From positions 372,001-436,000 of the forward strand of contig NZ_QFWQ01000006.1 of assembly GCF_003335105.1 (NCBI RefSeq): a stretch of 64,000 nucleotides of DNA, in the 5' to 3' direction. The translations under genes were made by a program, and so were the position numbers. Shown in pieces: positions 1 to 8,778 of this stretch. Under the pieces are notes generated by a model. The model had not been told where the DNA came from, did not search any database, and was given only the letters and a program-made list of their open reading frames with translations. Every line of letters begins with the position of its first letter. Positions within the stretch are counted from its first letter, which is position 1. The DNA is from Rhodanobacter denitrificans (GTDB taxonomy: Bacteria; Pseudomonadota; Gammaproteobacteria; Xanthomonadales; Rhodanobacteraceae).

Positions 1-119
1 GCCACTGGCGGCCTCCGCGCAGGGCCGGTACAGCCCGTGGTGAACTGGGGATGGGAAAGCGACGCCCATGATGACGTGCGCGCGTGGCGATCGCCAGTGA
101 AGCGCCTGCCGACGTGGAG

Positions 120-470
120 TCAGTCCTGCGCCAGCCAGCTCTCGATCCGGGCGGCGTCGGCATCGGTGATCGCCACGATGCGGTAACCGGCCCAGACCTG
201 TCCCGAACTGGCGGCGGACTCGTGCCACTGTTCCTGGATGCCGGCTTCGATCGGTTGCGACTGGGCCAGCATGCGGTCCGAGCCGGGCAGGGTCATGCTG
301 ACCTGGTACAGCGCCTCGCTGCGCGGCGCCTGCGCGCTGATCAGCAGCATGCCGGTGTTGGAGAGATTGCCCAGGTGGCCGATCGGCAGGCCGCTGATCA
401 CGTCGGTGACGACGGCGTTGACGGTGGTGCGCTTGCGCTCGGCCCGGCGCTGGTTGAAGGCATCGGTCAT
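120..470 (-). CDS. PilZ domain protein
   Basis: A 116-residue single-domain PilZ protein, predicted to bind cyclic di-GMP in the cytoplasm and pass the signal to a motility, pilus or biofilm process. Both ligand signatures are visible: an arginine cluster at R8, R9, R12 and R14 (RxxxR) and N35-x-S37-x-x-G40. No output domain is fused, so it must act through a partner. Its start codon overlaps the stop of the upstream DUF1631 gene by 4 bp (ATGA), which couples their translation and makes that protein the natural partner candidate. The family is clear; the process controlled cannot be read from the sequence. Confidence 0.85.
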   Translation of the reverse strand: MTDAFNQRRAERKRTTVNAVVTDVISGLPIGHLGNLSNTGMLLISAQAPRSEALYQVSMTLPGSDRMLAQSQPIEAGIQEQWHESAASSGQVWAGYRIVAITDADAARIESWLAQD

Positions 471-2758
471 CGGCGCGGGAGCTCCGTCGGGGCGGGGGGG
501 CGCCGGGTGGCGACCGGTTGTCGCAGGCTGCCGGTGAGGTTGCGCCAGGCGCGGTCGAGCAGGCTCTCCGGCTGCGCCGGCACCTCGCAGGCGCGGCCGC
601 TGGCGATCTCATGGGCCAGTTGCGCCAGGCTTATCTCCTCGCCGCGCTGACCGCGCCGGCTGACCAGCAGGCAGCGCCCGGACATCGGCGAGTACCAGGC
701 CAGCTTGCGCCGGGCGATCTGCCCGGTATGCGGATCGACGAACTCGAACCAGCTGCCGAACGGCAGCTCGCGCAGGTGCTGTTCGATGCGCTGCTCGCGC
801 GGGTCGGCCGCTGCGGCCGCCGGTACAACGGCCGACGCGGGGGCGGCGACCGGCTCATGACCGGCTTGCTGCTCGCCGAGCCGCTGGTGCTGCTTGAGGC
901 GCAGCGCAAGATCCGTGGCGCTGGGCAGTTCCGCGACCGGGTCGGGCTTGCCCGCGCCGAGCAGACGCTGCGCCACCTGAACCGCTTCTTCGGCGTGCAT
1001 GCCGATCTGCTGCAGGCCGGATTCCACTTCCACCTGCAGCTGCAGGCGGTCACCCGTCGGCAGGCGGCCGAGCAACTGGTCGGTGATCGCCAGTTGCGCG
1101 CGAAATGCCTCGCTTTCCTCGCCGTGCCGCAGCAGGGTCAACGCCAGCACGTCGGACCAGGCGCGGTCGAGCAGGGCGCGCAGCAGGCCGCGCGGCGGCG
1201 ACTGCGCGAAGCGTTCGGCCATCAGCTCGCCGGCGCGGTGGCGTGCCTGGTCCAGCCGCTCGCGCCCCTGCGCCGCCTCCACGTGACGCCGTTCGGCGGC
1301 CTGCGCCTTGCGCGTGAGCAGCGCCAGGTGATGCTCGATGTCGGCCAGCAGCGTGGTGTACAGGCCCGCGCTGGGCGGCTCACGGCTGGCACGGGCGACC
1401 AGTTGCTCGAGCTTGGTCGCCAGCGGCCGGTTGCTCTCGTCGTCGCTGCCGTCGAGCCAGTCGTTCGCCGCGGCGGTCACCGTATCGAGCAGCCGGCGCG
1501 CCGGATGTTCGCGTTGCTCGAAGAAGCCGCGGTCAGTCACCGCCATGCGCAGCACCGGCAGCTGCAGGTCGCCGAGCAACTGGTGGGCATTGCTGCCCTG
1601 CTGCAATTGCTGGCCCAGTTGCTCGAACAGCCGCGCGACCAGTTCCACCTTGTCGCCCTGCTCGTCGCTCAACTGGGTGCGCGGCGCGTCGCCGGGCTTG
1701 CCGAAGTTGAGCTGGGCCAGCAGTTCCTCGCGCAGCCGCGCCGCGCTGCGCAGTTCGCGGCCGGCCTGGTCGGTGACCTGGGCCAGGTGCTGCTGCAGTG
1801 CGCCCAGCGCGGATTGCAGTTCCTGCTCGCTGGCGGCACGACCGGCCGGCTGGCCGCCGAGGCCGCTCTGGCTGGCACGTTGCCGCGCCAGCAGGTCGCG
1901 CAGGGATTCCAGCACCTCGATCGGCGCGCCGGGGCCGCCGACCGCAGCGGTACCCGGTACCGTGCTGGCGCTGCCGGTCGCCGGCTCGCTGGCGGCCTCG
2001 GCGCGTCCGGCGACCGGGCGCGCCCGTTTGCCGAGGTGCCGCGGGATCGGAATGCTGCGCAGTTGCGGCAGGATGCCGTCGCCCTGCAGGTGCGTGTTGA
2101 TGGTGTCGTACAGCGGTGCCAGTGCCTGGATCACCCACTGGTCGAAATGCTGCAGCAGCAGCAACTGGTGCTTCAGCGGCAGTTCCAGTTCGGTGCCGGC
2201 TTCGCTGCAAGCCTGCGCCAACGCGTGCGGTCCCAGCGGCAGCACCTGGCTTTCCAGCGGCGGGGCGCCGATCAGCACCGCCAGCCGATGGCCGAGTTCG
2301 TACAGCGCGCTGCTGTGGCGCACTTCGCCACGGGCGCCCAGCTGCTCCAGGGTCATCGACACTTCCTGCTCGGCAGGGTCGATCAGGGCCAGTGTCTGCC
2401 GTGGGTTCACGCCGGTGGCGGCCGCGGTCGGCGCGGTCCCGACGTTGCCGATCTCGTCGAATGCGCTGCCGAGGCGCTCCATGAAACGCTGCACGAAGGC
2501 GGTGCGACCCTGCAGCACACGCTGCCGGCTGGCGAAGCAATTCTGCTGCTCGCCGCCGTGGTGGGCACGCTCGGCCAGAGCAAAAAGCTGCTTTTCGAAT
2601 TCGCTCAGGCAACGGCGCAGCGGTTCCTGCAACCCCTCCATGCAGAGGTGGCAGCTGGCTTCCAGCAGGCGTTGCGCCCGCGCCGGCCAGCGTGCGTTAC
2701 CTGCGCGCCCGCCCGGCTGCGACGCAAACGATTGCCGTCGATCGTGCCCGACATCCAT
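467..2758 (-). CDS. DUF1631 family protein
   Basis: A 763-residue protein matching the DUF1631 family of proteobacteria, whose function I do not know. No signal peptide or membrane segment is apparent, so it is probably cytoplasmic. The body is rich in Gln, Leu, Ala and Arg and looks largely helical. The C-terminal part (about residues 660-720) is different: it has the pattern W-F-E-F, then R-K-L-A-W-Y-S-P and L-V-S-R-R-G, a beta-rich module typical of the family end. It is followed with a 4-bp overlap by a PilZ gene, suggesting a shared cyclic-di-GMP-related role (inference). The opposite strand carries a 754-codon open frame across the same DNA, which I treat as a shadow. Confidence 0.8.
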   Translation of the reverse strand: MDVGHDRRQSFASQPGGRAGNARWPARAQRLLEASCHLCMEGLQEPLRRCLSEFEKQLFALAERAHHGGEQQNCFASRQRVLQGRTAFVQRFMERLGSAFDEIGNVGTAPTAAATGVNPRQTLALIDPAEQEVSMTLEQLGARGEVRHSSALYELGHRLAVLIGAPPLESQVLPLGPHALAQACSEAGTELELPLKHQLLLLQHFDQWVIQALAPLYDTINTHLQGDGILPQLRSIPIPRHLGKRARPVAGRAEAASEPATGSASTVPGTAAVGGPGAPIEVLESLRDLLARQRASQSGLGGQPAGRAASEQELQSALGALQQHLAQVTDQAGRELRSAARLREELLAQLNFGKPGDAPRTQLSDEQGDKVELVARLFEQLGQQLQQGSNAHQLLGDLQLPVLRMAVTDRGFFEQREHPARRLLDTVTAAANDWLDGSDDESNRPLATKLEQLVARASREPPSAGLYTTLLADIEHHLALLTRKAQAAERRHVEAAQGRERLDQARHRAGELMAERFAQSPPRGLLRALLDRAWSDVLALTLLRHGEESEAFRAQLAITDQLLGRLPTGDRLQLQVEVESGLQQIGMHAEEAVQVAQRLLGAGKPDPVAELPSATDLALRLKQHQRLGEQQAGHEPVAAPASAVVPAAAAADPREQRIEQHLRELPFGSWFEFVDPHTGQIARRKLAWYSPMSGRCLLVSRRGQRGEEISLAQLAHEIASGRACEVPAQPESLLDRAWRNLTGSLRQPVATRRPPAPTELPRR

Positions 2759-2848
2759 GCATCAACCTGTGAATTCCCCTAGTGCGGCAAGTCTATGCCG
2801 GTTGCCGTGGCTGCGCCATACGGGTGCCGGGCAGCCGGAGCGCAGCTT

Positions 2849-4030
2849 TCAGTCCAGAAATGCGCCGATCACGTCGTTGAGGAACCGCTGGCCCAGCGTG
2901 GTGGTATGCAGCCGCTGCGGATCGTCGTGCAGCCAGCCGCGGCGGCGCGCAGTCGCCAGTGCGGCGGCGATCCGTTCCGGCGGCAGGCCGGTGCGTTCGG
3001 CAAACGCGGCCATCGGCACGCCGTCGACCAGGCGCAGCGTGTTGAGCATGTATTCGAACGGCAGCTCGTCCGCGCCGACCACGCTGTCGCCGCCGATCCG
3101 GGCGGGGCCGCCGGTGGCATCCATATAGGCGCGCGGCCCGCGAGTCTTCCAGCGCCGGCGGATTTCGCCGCTGGCCGCGTTGCTGAGCTTGCCGTGCGCG
3201 CCGGCGCCGATGCCGAGGTAGTCGCCGAATTGCCAGTAATTGAGGTTGTGCGCGCAGCGCTGACCCGGTTGTGCATACGCGGAAATCTCGTACTGGCCGT
3301 AGCCGGCGGCGGCGAGGCGCGCCTCGCAGGCTTCCTGCATCGCCCAGGCGTGGTCGTCGTCGGGCAGCGGCGGCGGGTTGGCGGCGAACGCGGTGTTCGG
3401 CTCCAGCGTCAGCTGGTAGTGCGAGATGTGCGCGGGCGCGAGCGCCAGCGCGCGGTCCACGTCGGCCAGCGCGCCGTCCAGGTCTTGCTGCGGCAGCGCG
3501 TACATCAGGTCGAGGTTGATGTTGGCGTAGCCGGCGTCCTGCGCCGACTTCACCGCCGCCTCGGCCTCGCTGGCCGAGTGGATGCGGCCGAGCCGGCGCA
3601 GCTTGTCGTCGTCGAAGCTCTGCACGCCGAACGAGATGCGGTTGACGCCGGCGGCCAGGTAGCCGTCGAAGCGGCCGTGCTCCACCGTGCCGGGGTTGGT
3701 CTCCAGGGTGATCTCGGCGTCATCGGCCAGCGGCAGCCGCTCACGCACGCCGTCGAGCAGGCGCGCGATCAGTTCCGGCGCGAACAGGCTCGGCGTGCCG
3801 CCGCCGAAGAACACGCTGACGACGGGCCGGCTGATGCCCCGGCGGCCTTCCAGCGCCGCGGCGAAATCCGCGCGGTCGGCGTCGAGGTCGGCCAGCAGAT
3901 GGCCAATGTAATCGGCGTACGGCGGGGGCTCGTTGCGCAGCCCATGCGAGTTGAAATCGCAGTACGGGCACTTCTTCACGCACCACGGCATGTGCACGTA
4001 CAGCGACAGCGGCGGCGCGAGCAGGCTCAT
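2849..4030 (-). CDS. hemW: radical SAM family heme chaperone HemW
   Basis: A 393-residue radical SAM protein of the HemW type (formerly called HemN-like), which binds heme and is thought to deliver it to cytoplasmic or membrane heme proteins. The [4Fe-4S] motif is C17-x3-C21-x2-C24, followed by D25-F26 as in the family. A GGGTPSL stretch (SAM-binding region) is present further in. The length is normal. The first four bases overlap the stop of rdgB's coding frame arrangement in reverse: hemW starts at 4030 and rdgB ends at 4027, so rdgB is upstream and the two are translationally coupled, as in many proteobacteria. A true coproporphyrinogen oxidase (HemN) is the alternative but is longer and has a different cysteine region. 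Confidence 0.93.
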   Translation of the reverse strand: MSLLAPPLSLYVHMPWCVKKCPYCDFNSHGLRNEPPPYADYIGHLLADLDADRADFAAALEGRRGISRPVVSVFFGGGTPSLFAPELIARLLDGVRERLPLADDAEITLETNPGTVEHGRFDGYLAAGVNRISFGVQSFDDDKLRRLGRIHSASEAEAAVKSAQDAGYANINLDLMYALPQQDLDGALADVDRALALAPAHISHYQLTLEPNTAFAANPPPLPDDDHAWAMQEACEARLAAAGYGQYEISAYAQPGQRCAHNLNYWQFGDYLGIGAGAHGKLSNAASGEIRRRWKTRGPRAYMDATGGPARIGGDSVVGADELPFEYMLNTLRLVDGVPMAAFAERTGLPPERIAAALATARRRGWLHDDPQRLHTTTLGQRFLNDVIGAFLD

Positions 4031-4629
4031 GCGTGGCGTTCGGCCAGCCTCGCGTGCAACTGCGCCAGGGCCTGGCCGCGGTGGCTGAGGCGGTTCTTCA
4101 GCGTCGGCTCGAGTTCGGCGGCGCTGCGCGACTGGCCGTGCGGCAGGAACAGCGGGTCATAGCCGAAACCTTGCGCGCCGCGCGGCGAGTCGAGCACGCG
4201 GCCGTGCCAGCGGCCTTCGGCGATCAGTGGAGCCGGGTCGTTGGCATCGTGCAGCAGCACCAGCGCGCAGATGAAGAACGCATCGCGCTGCGCCGGCGGC
4301 ACCCCGTCCAGCGCGCGCAGCAATTTCGCGTTGTTCGCCGCGCTGTCGCCGTGGCCGCCGGCATAGCGCGCCGAATACAGGCCGGGCGCGCCGTGCAGGT
4401 GCGCCACGCACAGCCCGGAGTCGTCGGCCAGCGCGGGCAGGCCGCTGGCCCGGGCCGCGTGGCGCGCCTTGAGCAGGGCGTTCTCGACGAAGCTGAGGCC
4501 GTTTTCCTCGGCGTCCGCGATGCCCAGGCTCGATTGCGTGACCACCTCGAAGCCGCCGCCGGCGAGCAGAGCGCCGAACTCCGCAAGCTTGCCGCGGTTG
4601 CTGCTGGCCAGCACGATGCGCTGTGTCAT
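4027..4629 (-). CDS. rdgB: dITP/XTP pyrophosphatase RdgB
   Basis: A 200-residue Ham1/RdgB-type nucleotide pyrophosphatase that hydrolyses dITP, dXTP and XTP to monophosphates, keeping deaminated purines out of DNA and RNA. Family motifs are in order: SSNRGKLAEF at the N-terminus, LADDSGL with the catalytic acidic pair in the middle, GFGYDPLF, and KNRLSHRGQAL near the end. Length is typical. It is the first gene of an rdgB-hemW pair and its stop overlaps the hemW start by 4 bp. The region upstream (4630-4733) holds a REPIN-like repeat, not a gene. Confidence 0.95.
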   Translation of the reverse strand: MTQRIVLASSNRGKLAEFGALLAGGGFEVVTQSSLGIADAEENGLSFVENALLKARHAARASGLPALADDSGLCVAHLHGAPGLYSARYAGGHGDSAANNAKLLRALDGVPPAQRDAFFICALVLLHDANDPAPLIAEGRWHGRVLDSPRGAQGFGYDPLFLPHGQSRSAAELEPTLKNRLSHRGQALAQLHARLAERHA

Positions 4630-4658
4630 GGACTCACTCCGTAACCTTTGGAAATGCG

Positions 4659-4720
4659 CGTAGGGCGGGCACTGCCCGCCGGCCGCCGAGTGGACGATGG
4701 CGGACAGTGCCCGCCCTACG
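4659..4720. repeat. REPIN-like inverted pair, family 1
   Basis: Two near-identical 22-bp arms in inverted orientation, at 4659-4680 and 4699-4720, separated by 18 bp. Each arm begins CGTAGGGCGGGCA and contains the self-complementary core GGCGGGCAcTGCCCGCC, one arm with a single change. Related copies occur at about 36017-36038, 42011-42064, 49624-49689 and 63938-64000. The arrangement (two palindromes in opposite orientation) is that of a REPIN. It fills the rdgB-rph gap. Confidence 0.85.
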
Positions 4721-4741
4721 CTATCGGGCTACGCTATCGGG
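4716..4741. repeat. 13-bp tandem duplication at the rph 3' end
   Basis: The 13-mer CTACGCTATCGGG occurs twice back to back, at 4716-4728 and 4729-4741. The second copy contains the rph stop codon (TAG on the minus strand, 4734-4736); the first copy joins the right arm of the REPIN-like element, sharing its CTACG end. The layout resembles a duplication made when the repeat arrived next to the gene, but replication slippage is an equal alternative. Confidence 0.8.
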
Positions 4742-5462
4742 CCAGCGCTGCGCGCTGCGCCGCGACCAGCTCGCCGACGCCCTTCTCGGCCAGCGTCAGC
4801 AACGCGTCCATCTCGTCGCGGCGGAACGCGTGGCCTTCGGCGGTGCCCTGCACCTCGATGAAGCCGCCGCCGTCGTTCATCACCACGTTCATGTCGGTGT
4901 CGCAGTCGGAGTCCTCGGCGTAGTCGAGGTCGAGCACCGGCAGGCCCTTGTAGATGCCCACCGAGACCGCGGCGACCGCGCCCACCACCGGGTTGCGCTT
5001 GAGGTTCTCGCGCTTCATCAGCAGGTTCACCGCATCGACCAGGGCCACATAGGCGCCGGTGATCGCCGCGGTGCGGGTGCCGCCGTCGGCCTGCAGCACG
5101 TCGCAGTCCAGCGTGATCACGCGCTCGCCCAATGCCTGGCGGTTGACGCAGGCGCGCAGGCTGCGGCCGATCAGCCGCTGGATTTCCATGGTGCGCCCGC
5201 CCTGGCCGCCACGGGTGGCTTCGCGCTGGGTGCGCGTGCTGGTGGCGCGCGGCAGCATGCCGTATTCGGCGGTGACCCAGCCCTCGCCCTTGCCGCGCAG
5301 CCAGGCCGGCGCGCGGTCCTCGATGCTGGCGGTGCACAGCACGCGGGTGTCGCCGAAGCTCACCAGCACCGAACCCTCGGCGTGGCGGGTGTAGTGGCGT
5401 TCGATGCTGACGCTGCGCAACTGGTCGCCGGCGCGGCCACTGGGACGGCGGATGTCGTTCAT
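4734..5462 (-). CDS. rph: ribonuclease PH
   Basis: A 242-residue phosphorolytic 3'-5' exoribonuclease that trims tRNA precursors and other RNAs using phosphate. The sequence starts [16 protein letters not shown] and shows the family features [15 protein letters not shown], the TEYG-like [10 protein letters not shown] and the [19 protein letters not shown] region that binds phosphate and RNA ends. Length is that of the family, so the enzyme should be intact, unlike the frameshifted version in some laboratory E. coli. It stands alone on the minus strand, divergent from yicC, with about 100 bp between the starts for promoters. Confidence 0.96.
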   Translation of the reverse strand: MNDIRRPSGRAGDQLRSVSIERHYTRHAEGSVLVSFGDTRVLCTASIEDRAPAWLRGKGEGWVTAEYGMLPRATSTRTQREATRGGQGGRTMEIQRLIGRSLRACVNRQALGERVITLDCDVLQADGGTRTAAITGAYVALVDAVNLLMKRENLKRNPVVGAVAAVSVGIYKGLPVLDLDYAEDSDCDTDMNVVMNDGGGFIEVQGTAEGHAFRRDEMDALLTLAEKGVGELVAAQRAALAR

Positions 5463-5566
5463 GCGGGGGATTTCATGGAGAGGTCCTGGGGTCGCCTGGC
5501 CGGATTGGGCAAGGCGGGACGGGAGAGTTTACCATTGCGTCCTTTCCCCATGTCCGGAAGGCGCCG

Positions 5567-6427
5567 ATGATCCGCAGCATGACGGCTTACGCCAGTGCCG
5601 AAACCACCGGCCCCGCCGGCACACTCAGTTGCGAGCTGCGCACGGTCAACCACCGTTACCTCGAGCTGAGCCCGCGGCTGCCGGACGACCTGCGCGCGTT
5701 CGAATCGCAGCTGCGCGAGCGGGTGGCGGCGAAGCTGTCGCGCGGCAAGCTGGACCTCACCGTGCGCCGTACTGGCGATGCGCGCGGCGAATTGCTGCAA
5801 ATCAACAACGCGCTGCTGACGCGTCTGTCCGAGTTGAATCTGGACATGATCGCGCGGTTTCCGGGAATGCAGGTGCAGTTCACCGAGCTGTTGCGCTTTC
5901 CCGGCGTGATGCAGCAGGCCGAGGTCGATCCGGAGGCGCAGCAGGCCGCGCTGTTCGACGTGCTCGACCGCGCGCTGGACGCGCTCACCGCCACCCGCGA
6001 GCGCGAGGGCGAGAAGCTGGGCGGGATCCTGCGCGACAAGCTGGATGCGATCGAACGAGTGGTCGCCGACGTGCGCGGCTGGATGCCGGAGATCCGCGCC
6101 GCGTTGCGCACCCGGCTGGAAACGCGGCTGGCCGACCTGAAGCAGCCGGTCGAGCCGGGCCGGCTGGAACAGGAGCTGGTGCTGCAGATCACCCGTACCG
6201 ACGTCGACGAGGAACTGGACCGGCTCAGCACCCATATCGGCGAGACGCGCCGCGTACTCGGCCTGAAGGAACCGGTCGGGCGGCGGCTGGATTTCCTGAT
6301 GCAGGAATTCAACCGCGAGGCGAACACGCTGGGCTCGAAGTCGGTCGATGCGCGCAGCACCAACGCGGCGGTCGAGCTGAAGGTGCTGATCGAGCAGATG
6401 CGCGAACAGGTGCAGAACATCGAATGA
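5567..6427 (+). CDS. yicC: YicC family endoribonuclease
   Basis: A 286-residue YicC/YloC family protein. The N-terminus MIRSMTAYA and the C-terminal DUF1732 part (EFNREANTLGSKS near residues 245-260) are diagnostic. E. coli YicC is an endoribonuclease that helps degrade small RNAs such as RyhB together with PNPase. The gene overlaps gmk by 4 bp (ATGA at 6424-6427), a pairing seen in many bacteria, so the two are probably one transcript. Divergent from rph. Confidence 0.93.
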   Translation: MIRSMTAYASAETTGPAGTLSCELRTVNHRYLELSPRLPDDLRAFESQLRERVAAKLSRGKLDLTVRRTGDARGELLQINNALLTRLSELNLDMIARFPGMQVQFTELLRFPGVMQQAEVDPEAQQAALFDVLDRALDALTATREREGEKLGGILRDKLDAIERVVADVRGWMPEIRAALRTRLETRLADLKQPVEPGRLEQELVLQITRTDVDEELDRLSTHIGETRRVLGLKEPVGRRLDFLMQEFNREANTLGSKSVDARSTNAAVELKVLIEQMREQVQNIE

Positions 6428-7056
6428 ACGCTCCGTTCGAAGGCACCCTGTTCGTGGTCGCGGCGCCCTCGGGCGCGGGCAAGTCCACCCTGGTCAATGC
6501 GCTGCTGGAACGCGAGCCGGGGATATCGCTGTCGGTGTCGCACACCACGCGGCCGCCGCGGCAGGGCGAGACGTACGGGCGGCATTACTACTTCGTCGAG
6601 CGCGCCGAGTTCGAGCGCGAGATCGCCGAGGGCATCTTCCTGGAACATGCCGAGGTGCACGGCAACCTGTACGGCACCTCGCGCACCACGGTGCAGCAGT
6701 TGCTGGGGCAGGGGCGCGACGTGCTGCTGGAGATCGACTGGCAGGGCGCCCGGCAGATCCGCCGCAGCAAACCCGACTGCGTCAGCGTGTTCATCCTGCC
6801 GCCGTCGCGGGCGGAACTCGAGCGGCGCCTGCGCGGTCGTGGTTCGGACAGCACCGAGGTGATCGAGCGCCGGCTGCGCAATTCGCGCGGCGAGATCGCC
6901 CACGCGCACGAGTTCGACTACATCCTGGTCAACGACGTGTTCGACGAGGCGCTGGCCGGGCTGCAGACGATCGTGCAAGCGGTGCGCCTGCGCAGCGCGC
7001 TGCAGCTGCAGCGGCACGAGGCGCTGATCGCCGAGCTGCTGGCCGCCGGAGCCTGA
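6424..7056 (+). CDS. gmk: guanylate kinase
   Basis: A 210-residue guanylate kinase, converting GMP or dGMP to the diphosphate with ATP in the cytoplasm. The P-loop is APSGAGKST near residue 15, and the GMP-binding part contains SHTTRPPRQGE, YGRHYYFV and the lid arginines (RLRGRGSD, RLRNSRGE). The ATG at 6424 overlaps the yicC stop; the open frame runs further upstream but inside yicC, so the overlapping ATG is the sensible start. Essential nucleotide metabolism. Confidence 0.97.
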   Translation: MNAPFEGTLFVVAAPSGAGKSTLVNALLEREPGISLSVSHTTRPPRQGETYGRHYYFVERAEFEREIAEGIFLEHAEVHGNLYGTSRTTVQQLLGQGRDVLLEIDWQGARQIRRSKPDCVSVFILPPSRAELERRLRGRGSDSTEVIERRLRNSRGEIAHAHEFDYILVNDVFDEALAGLQTIVQAVRLRSALQLQRHEALIAELLAAGA

Positions 7057-7134
7057 AGGCCCGTTCCCGCCGTCACATGGCCTTCGAACCACGCTTCCGC
7101 TACCTTGTCATCCTCCCCACAGTTTTTGCCGCCC

Positions 7135-7971
7135 ATGACCGAACCCGTTCGCGCCACGCCTGACGACGCCACCCTGGTGCGGGTCCGTGGGCTGACCACG
7201 GTGCTCGGCGGCAAGACCGTCTTCGACGCGCTGGATCTCGACATCCCGCGCGGCAAGATCACCTCGATCATGGGCCCCAGCGGTACCGGCAAGACCACCC
7301 TGCTGAAGCACATCACCGGGCAGATGCGCGCCGATGCCGGCAGCATCCACGTCGACGGCCAGGATGTCGCCGGCCTGTCGCGCGAGCAGCTGTACAAGCT
7401 GCGCGAGGGCGTGGGTTACCTGTTCCAGAACTCCGCGCTGCTGACCGACTTCGACGTGTTCGAGAACGTGGCCTTCCCGCTGCGCCAGCACACCAAGCTG
7501 CCGGAAGTGCTGATCCGCGACCTGGTGCTGATGAAGTTGCAGGCGGTGGGCCTGCGCGGCGCGGCGCGGCTGATGCCGAACGAGCTTTCCGGCGGCATGG
7601 CACGGCGCGTGGCGCTGGCGCGGGCGATCGTGTTCGATCCGCAGCTGATCCTGTACGACGAGCCGTTCGTGGGGCTCGACCCGGTGGCGCTGAACCAGGT
7701 GCTGAAACTCATCCTGACGCTGAACCAGACGCTCGGCATCACCAGCGTGTTGGTGTCGCACGAACTGGCAGCGGTGCAACAGATCGCCGATCACGTGATC
7801 CTGCTGGCCAAGGGCAAGGTGGTGGCGCAGGGCGATCCGAAGACCATCGCCGACGACGGCTCGCCGTGGACGCGGCAGTTCTTCGGCGGAGAGGCGGACG
7901 GCCCGATCCCGTTCCGCTATCCGGCCGGCGACTACGCCGCCGAGCTGGGTTTTGCCGGAGCGGCGAAATGA
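7135..7971 (+). CDS. mlaF: MlaF, ATPase of the phospholipid transporter
   Basis: The 278-residue ATP-binding subunit of the Mla ABC transporter, which moves phospholipids between inner and outer membranes to keep outer-membrane lipid asymmetry. Walker A GPSGTGKTT, ABC signature LSGGM followed by ARRVALARA, and Walker B LILYDEPFVGLDP are all present. I choose the ATG at 7135 over the upstream TTG at 7105. First gene of mlaFEDCB; it overlaps mlaE by 4 bp. Its resemblance to other ATPases is broad, but the following permease, MCE and STAS genes fix the assignment. Confidence 0.95.
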   Translation: MTEPVRATPDDATLVRVRGLTTVLGGKTVFDALDLDIPRGKITSIMGPSGTGKTTLLKHITGQMRADAGSIHVDGQDVAGLSREQLYKLREGVGYLFQNSALLTDFDVFENVAFPLRQHTKLPEVLIRDLVLMKLQAVGLRGAARLMPNELSGGMARRVALARAIVFDPQLILYDEPFVGLDPVALNQVLKLILTLNQTLGITSVLVSHELAAVQQIADHVILLAKGKVVAQGDPKTIADDGSPWTRQFFGGEADGPIPFRYPAGDYAAELGFAGAAK

Positions 7972-8744
7972 ACGCGCGTGCGCCGCAGCACGACAACGTG
8001 GTGACCCAGTCGCTGGCCCAGATCGGCCAATGCGGGTTGTTCCTGCTGACCCTGCTGGCGGCGATCCCGCGCAGCTTCCGCTACCTGCGCGAGACGGTCC
8101 GCCAGTTGTGGTTCGTCGGTGCGATGAGCCTTACCATCATCATGGTCTGCGGCCTGTTCGTCGGCATGGTGCTGATGCTGCAGCTGTACCACGTGCTGTC
8201 GATCTTCGGCGGTACCTCGGCCAGCGGCATGGTGGTGGCGCTGTCGGTGTACCGCGAGCTGGGGCCGGTGGTCACCGCGCTGCTGTTCGCCGGCCGCGCC
8301 GGCACCGCGGTCACCGCCGAGATCGGCCTGATGCGCGCAACCGACCAGATCGACGCGATGGAGATGATGGCGGTGGACCCGATCGCCTACGTGGCCACGC
8401 CGCGCTTCCTGGCCGGGCTGATCGCGATGCCGCTGCTGTGCTGCGTGTTCTGCGCGATGGCGATCTTCGGCGGCCACCTGGTCGGCGTGACGTGGCTGGG
8501 CGTGGACAACGGCACGTTCTGGTCGAACATGACCGCACAGGTCGACGTGCACACCGACATCGTCAACGGCGTGCTGTTGAAGAGCCTGGCGTTCGGCGCG
8601 GTGGTGTCGTTGATCGCCGTGTTCCAGGGTTTCACCACGCCGCCGACCAGCGAAGGCGTGGCCTATGCCACCACCCGCACCGTGGTGGCGTCGTCGATCG
8701 CGATTCTGGCGCTGGACTTCGTCCTCACCGCCTTCCTGATGTGA
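7968..8744 (+). CDS. mlaE: MlaE, permease of the phospholipid transporter
   Basis: A 258-residue inner-membrane permease of the MlaE/YrbE family, forming a homodimer core with MlaF. Several hydrophobic segments are evident, and the family signature region RELGPVVTALLFAGRAGTA (near the middle) followed by EIGLMRATDQIDAMEMM is intact. The start ATG at 7968 overlaps the mlaF stop; an in-frame extension upstream lies within mlaF and is ignored. Ends 34 bp before mlaD. Confidence 0.95.
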   Translation: MNARAPQHDNVVTQSLAQIGQCGLFLLTLLAAIPRSFRYLRETVRQLWFVGAMSLTIIMVCGLFVGMVLMLQLYHVLSIFGGTSASGMVVALSVYRELGPVVTALLFAGRAGTAVTAEIGLMRATDQIDAMEMMAVDPIAYVATPRFLAGLIAMPLLCCVFCAMAIFGGHLVGVTWLGVDNGTFWSNMTAQVDVHTDIVNGVLLKSLAFGAVVSLIAVFQGFTTPPTSEGVAYATTRTVVASSIAILALDFVLTAFLM

Positions 8745-8778
8745 CCGCCATGACCCATCGTTTTCCGAGGATTCCGCC

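Noticed and set aside
518-2782. A 754-codon plus-strand open frame antisense to the DUF1631 gene.
   Set aside because: In GC-rich DNA the reverse frame of a real gene is often open. The translation is Arg/Gln/Ala-rich with no known family, while the minus-strand product matches DUF1631.
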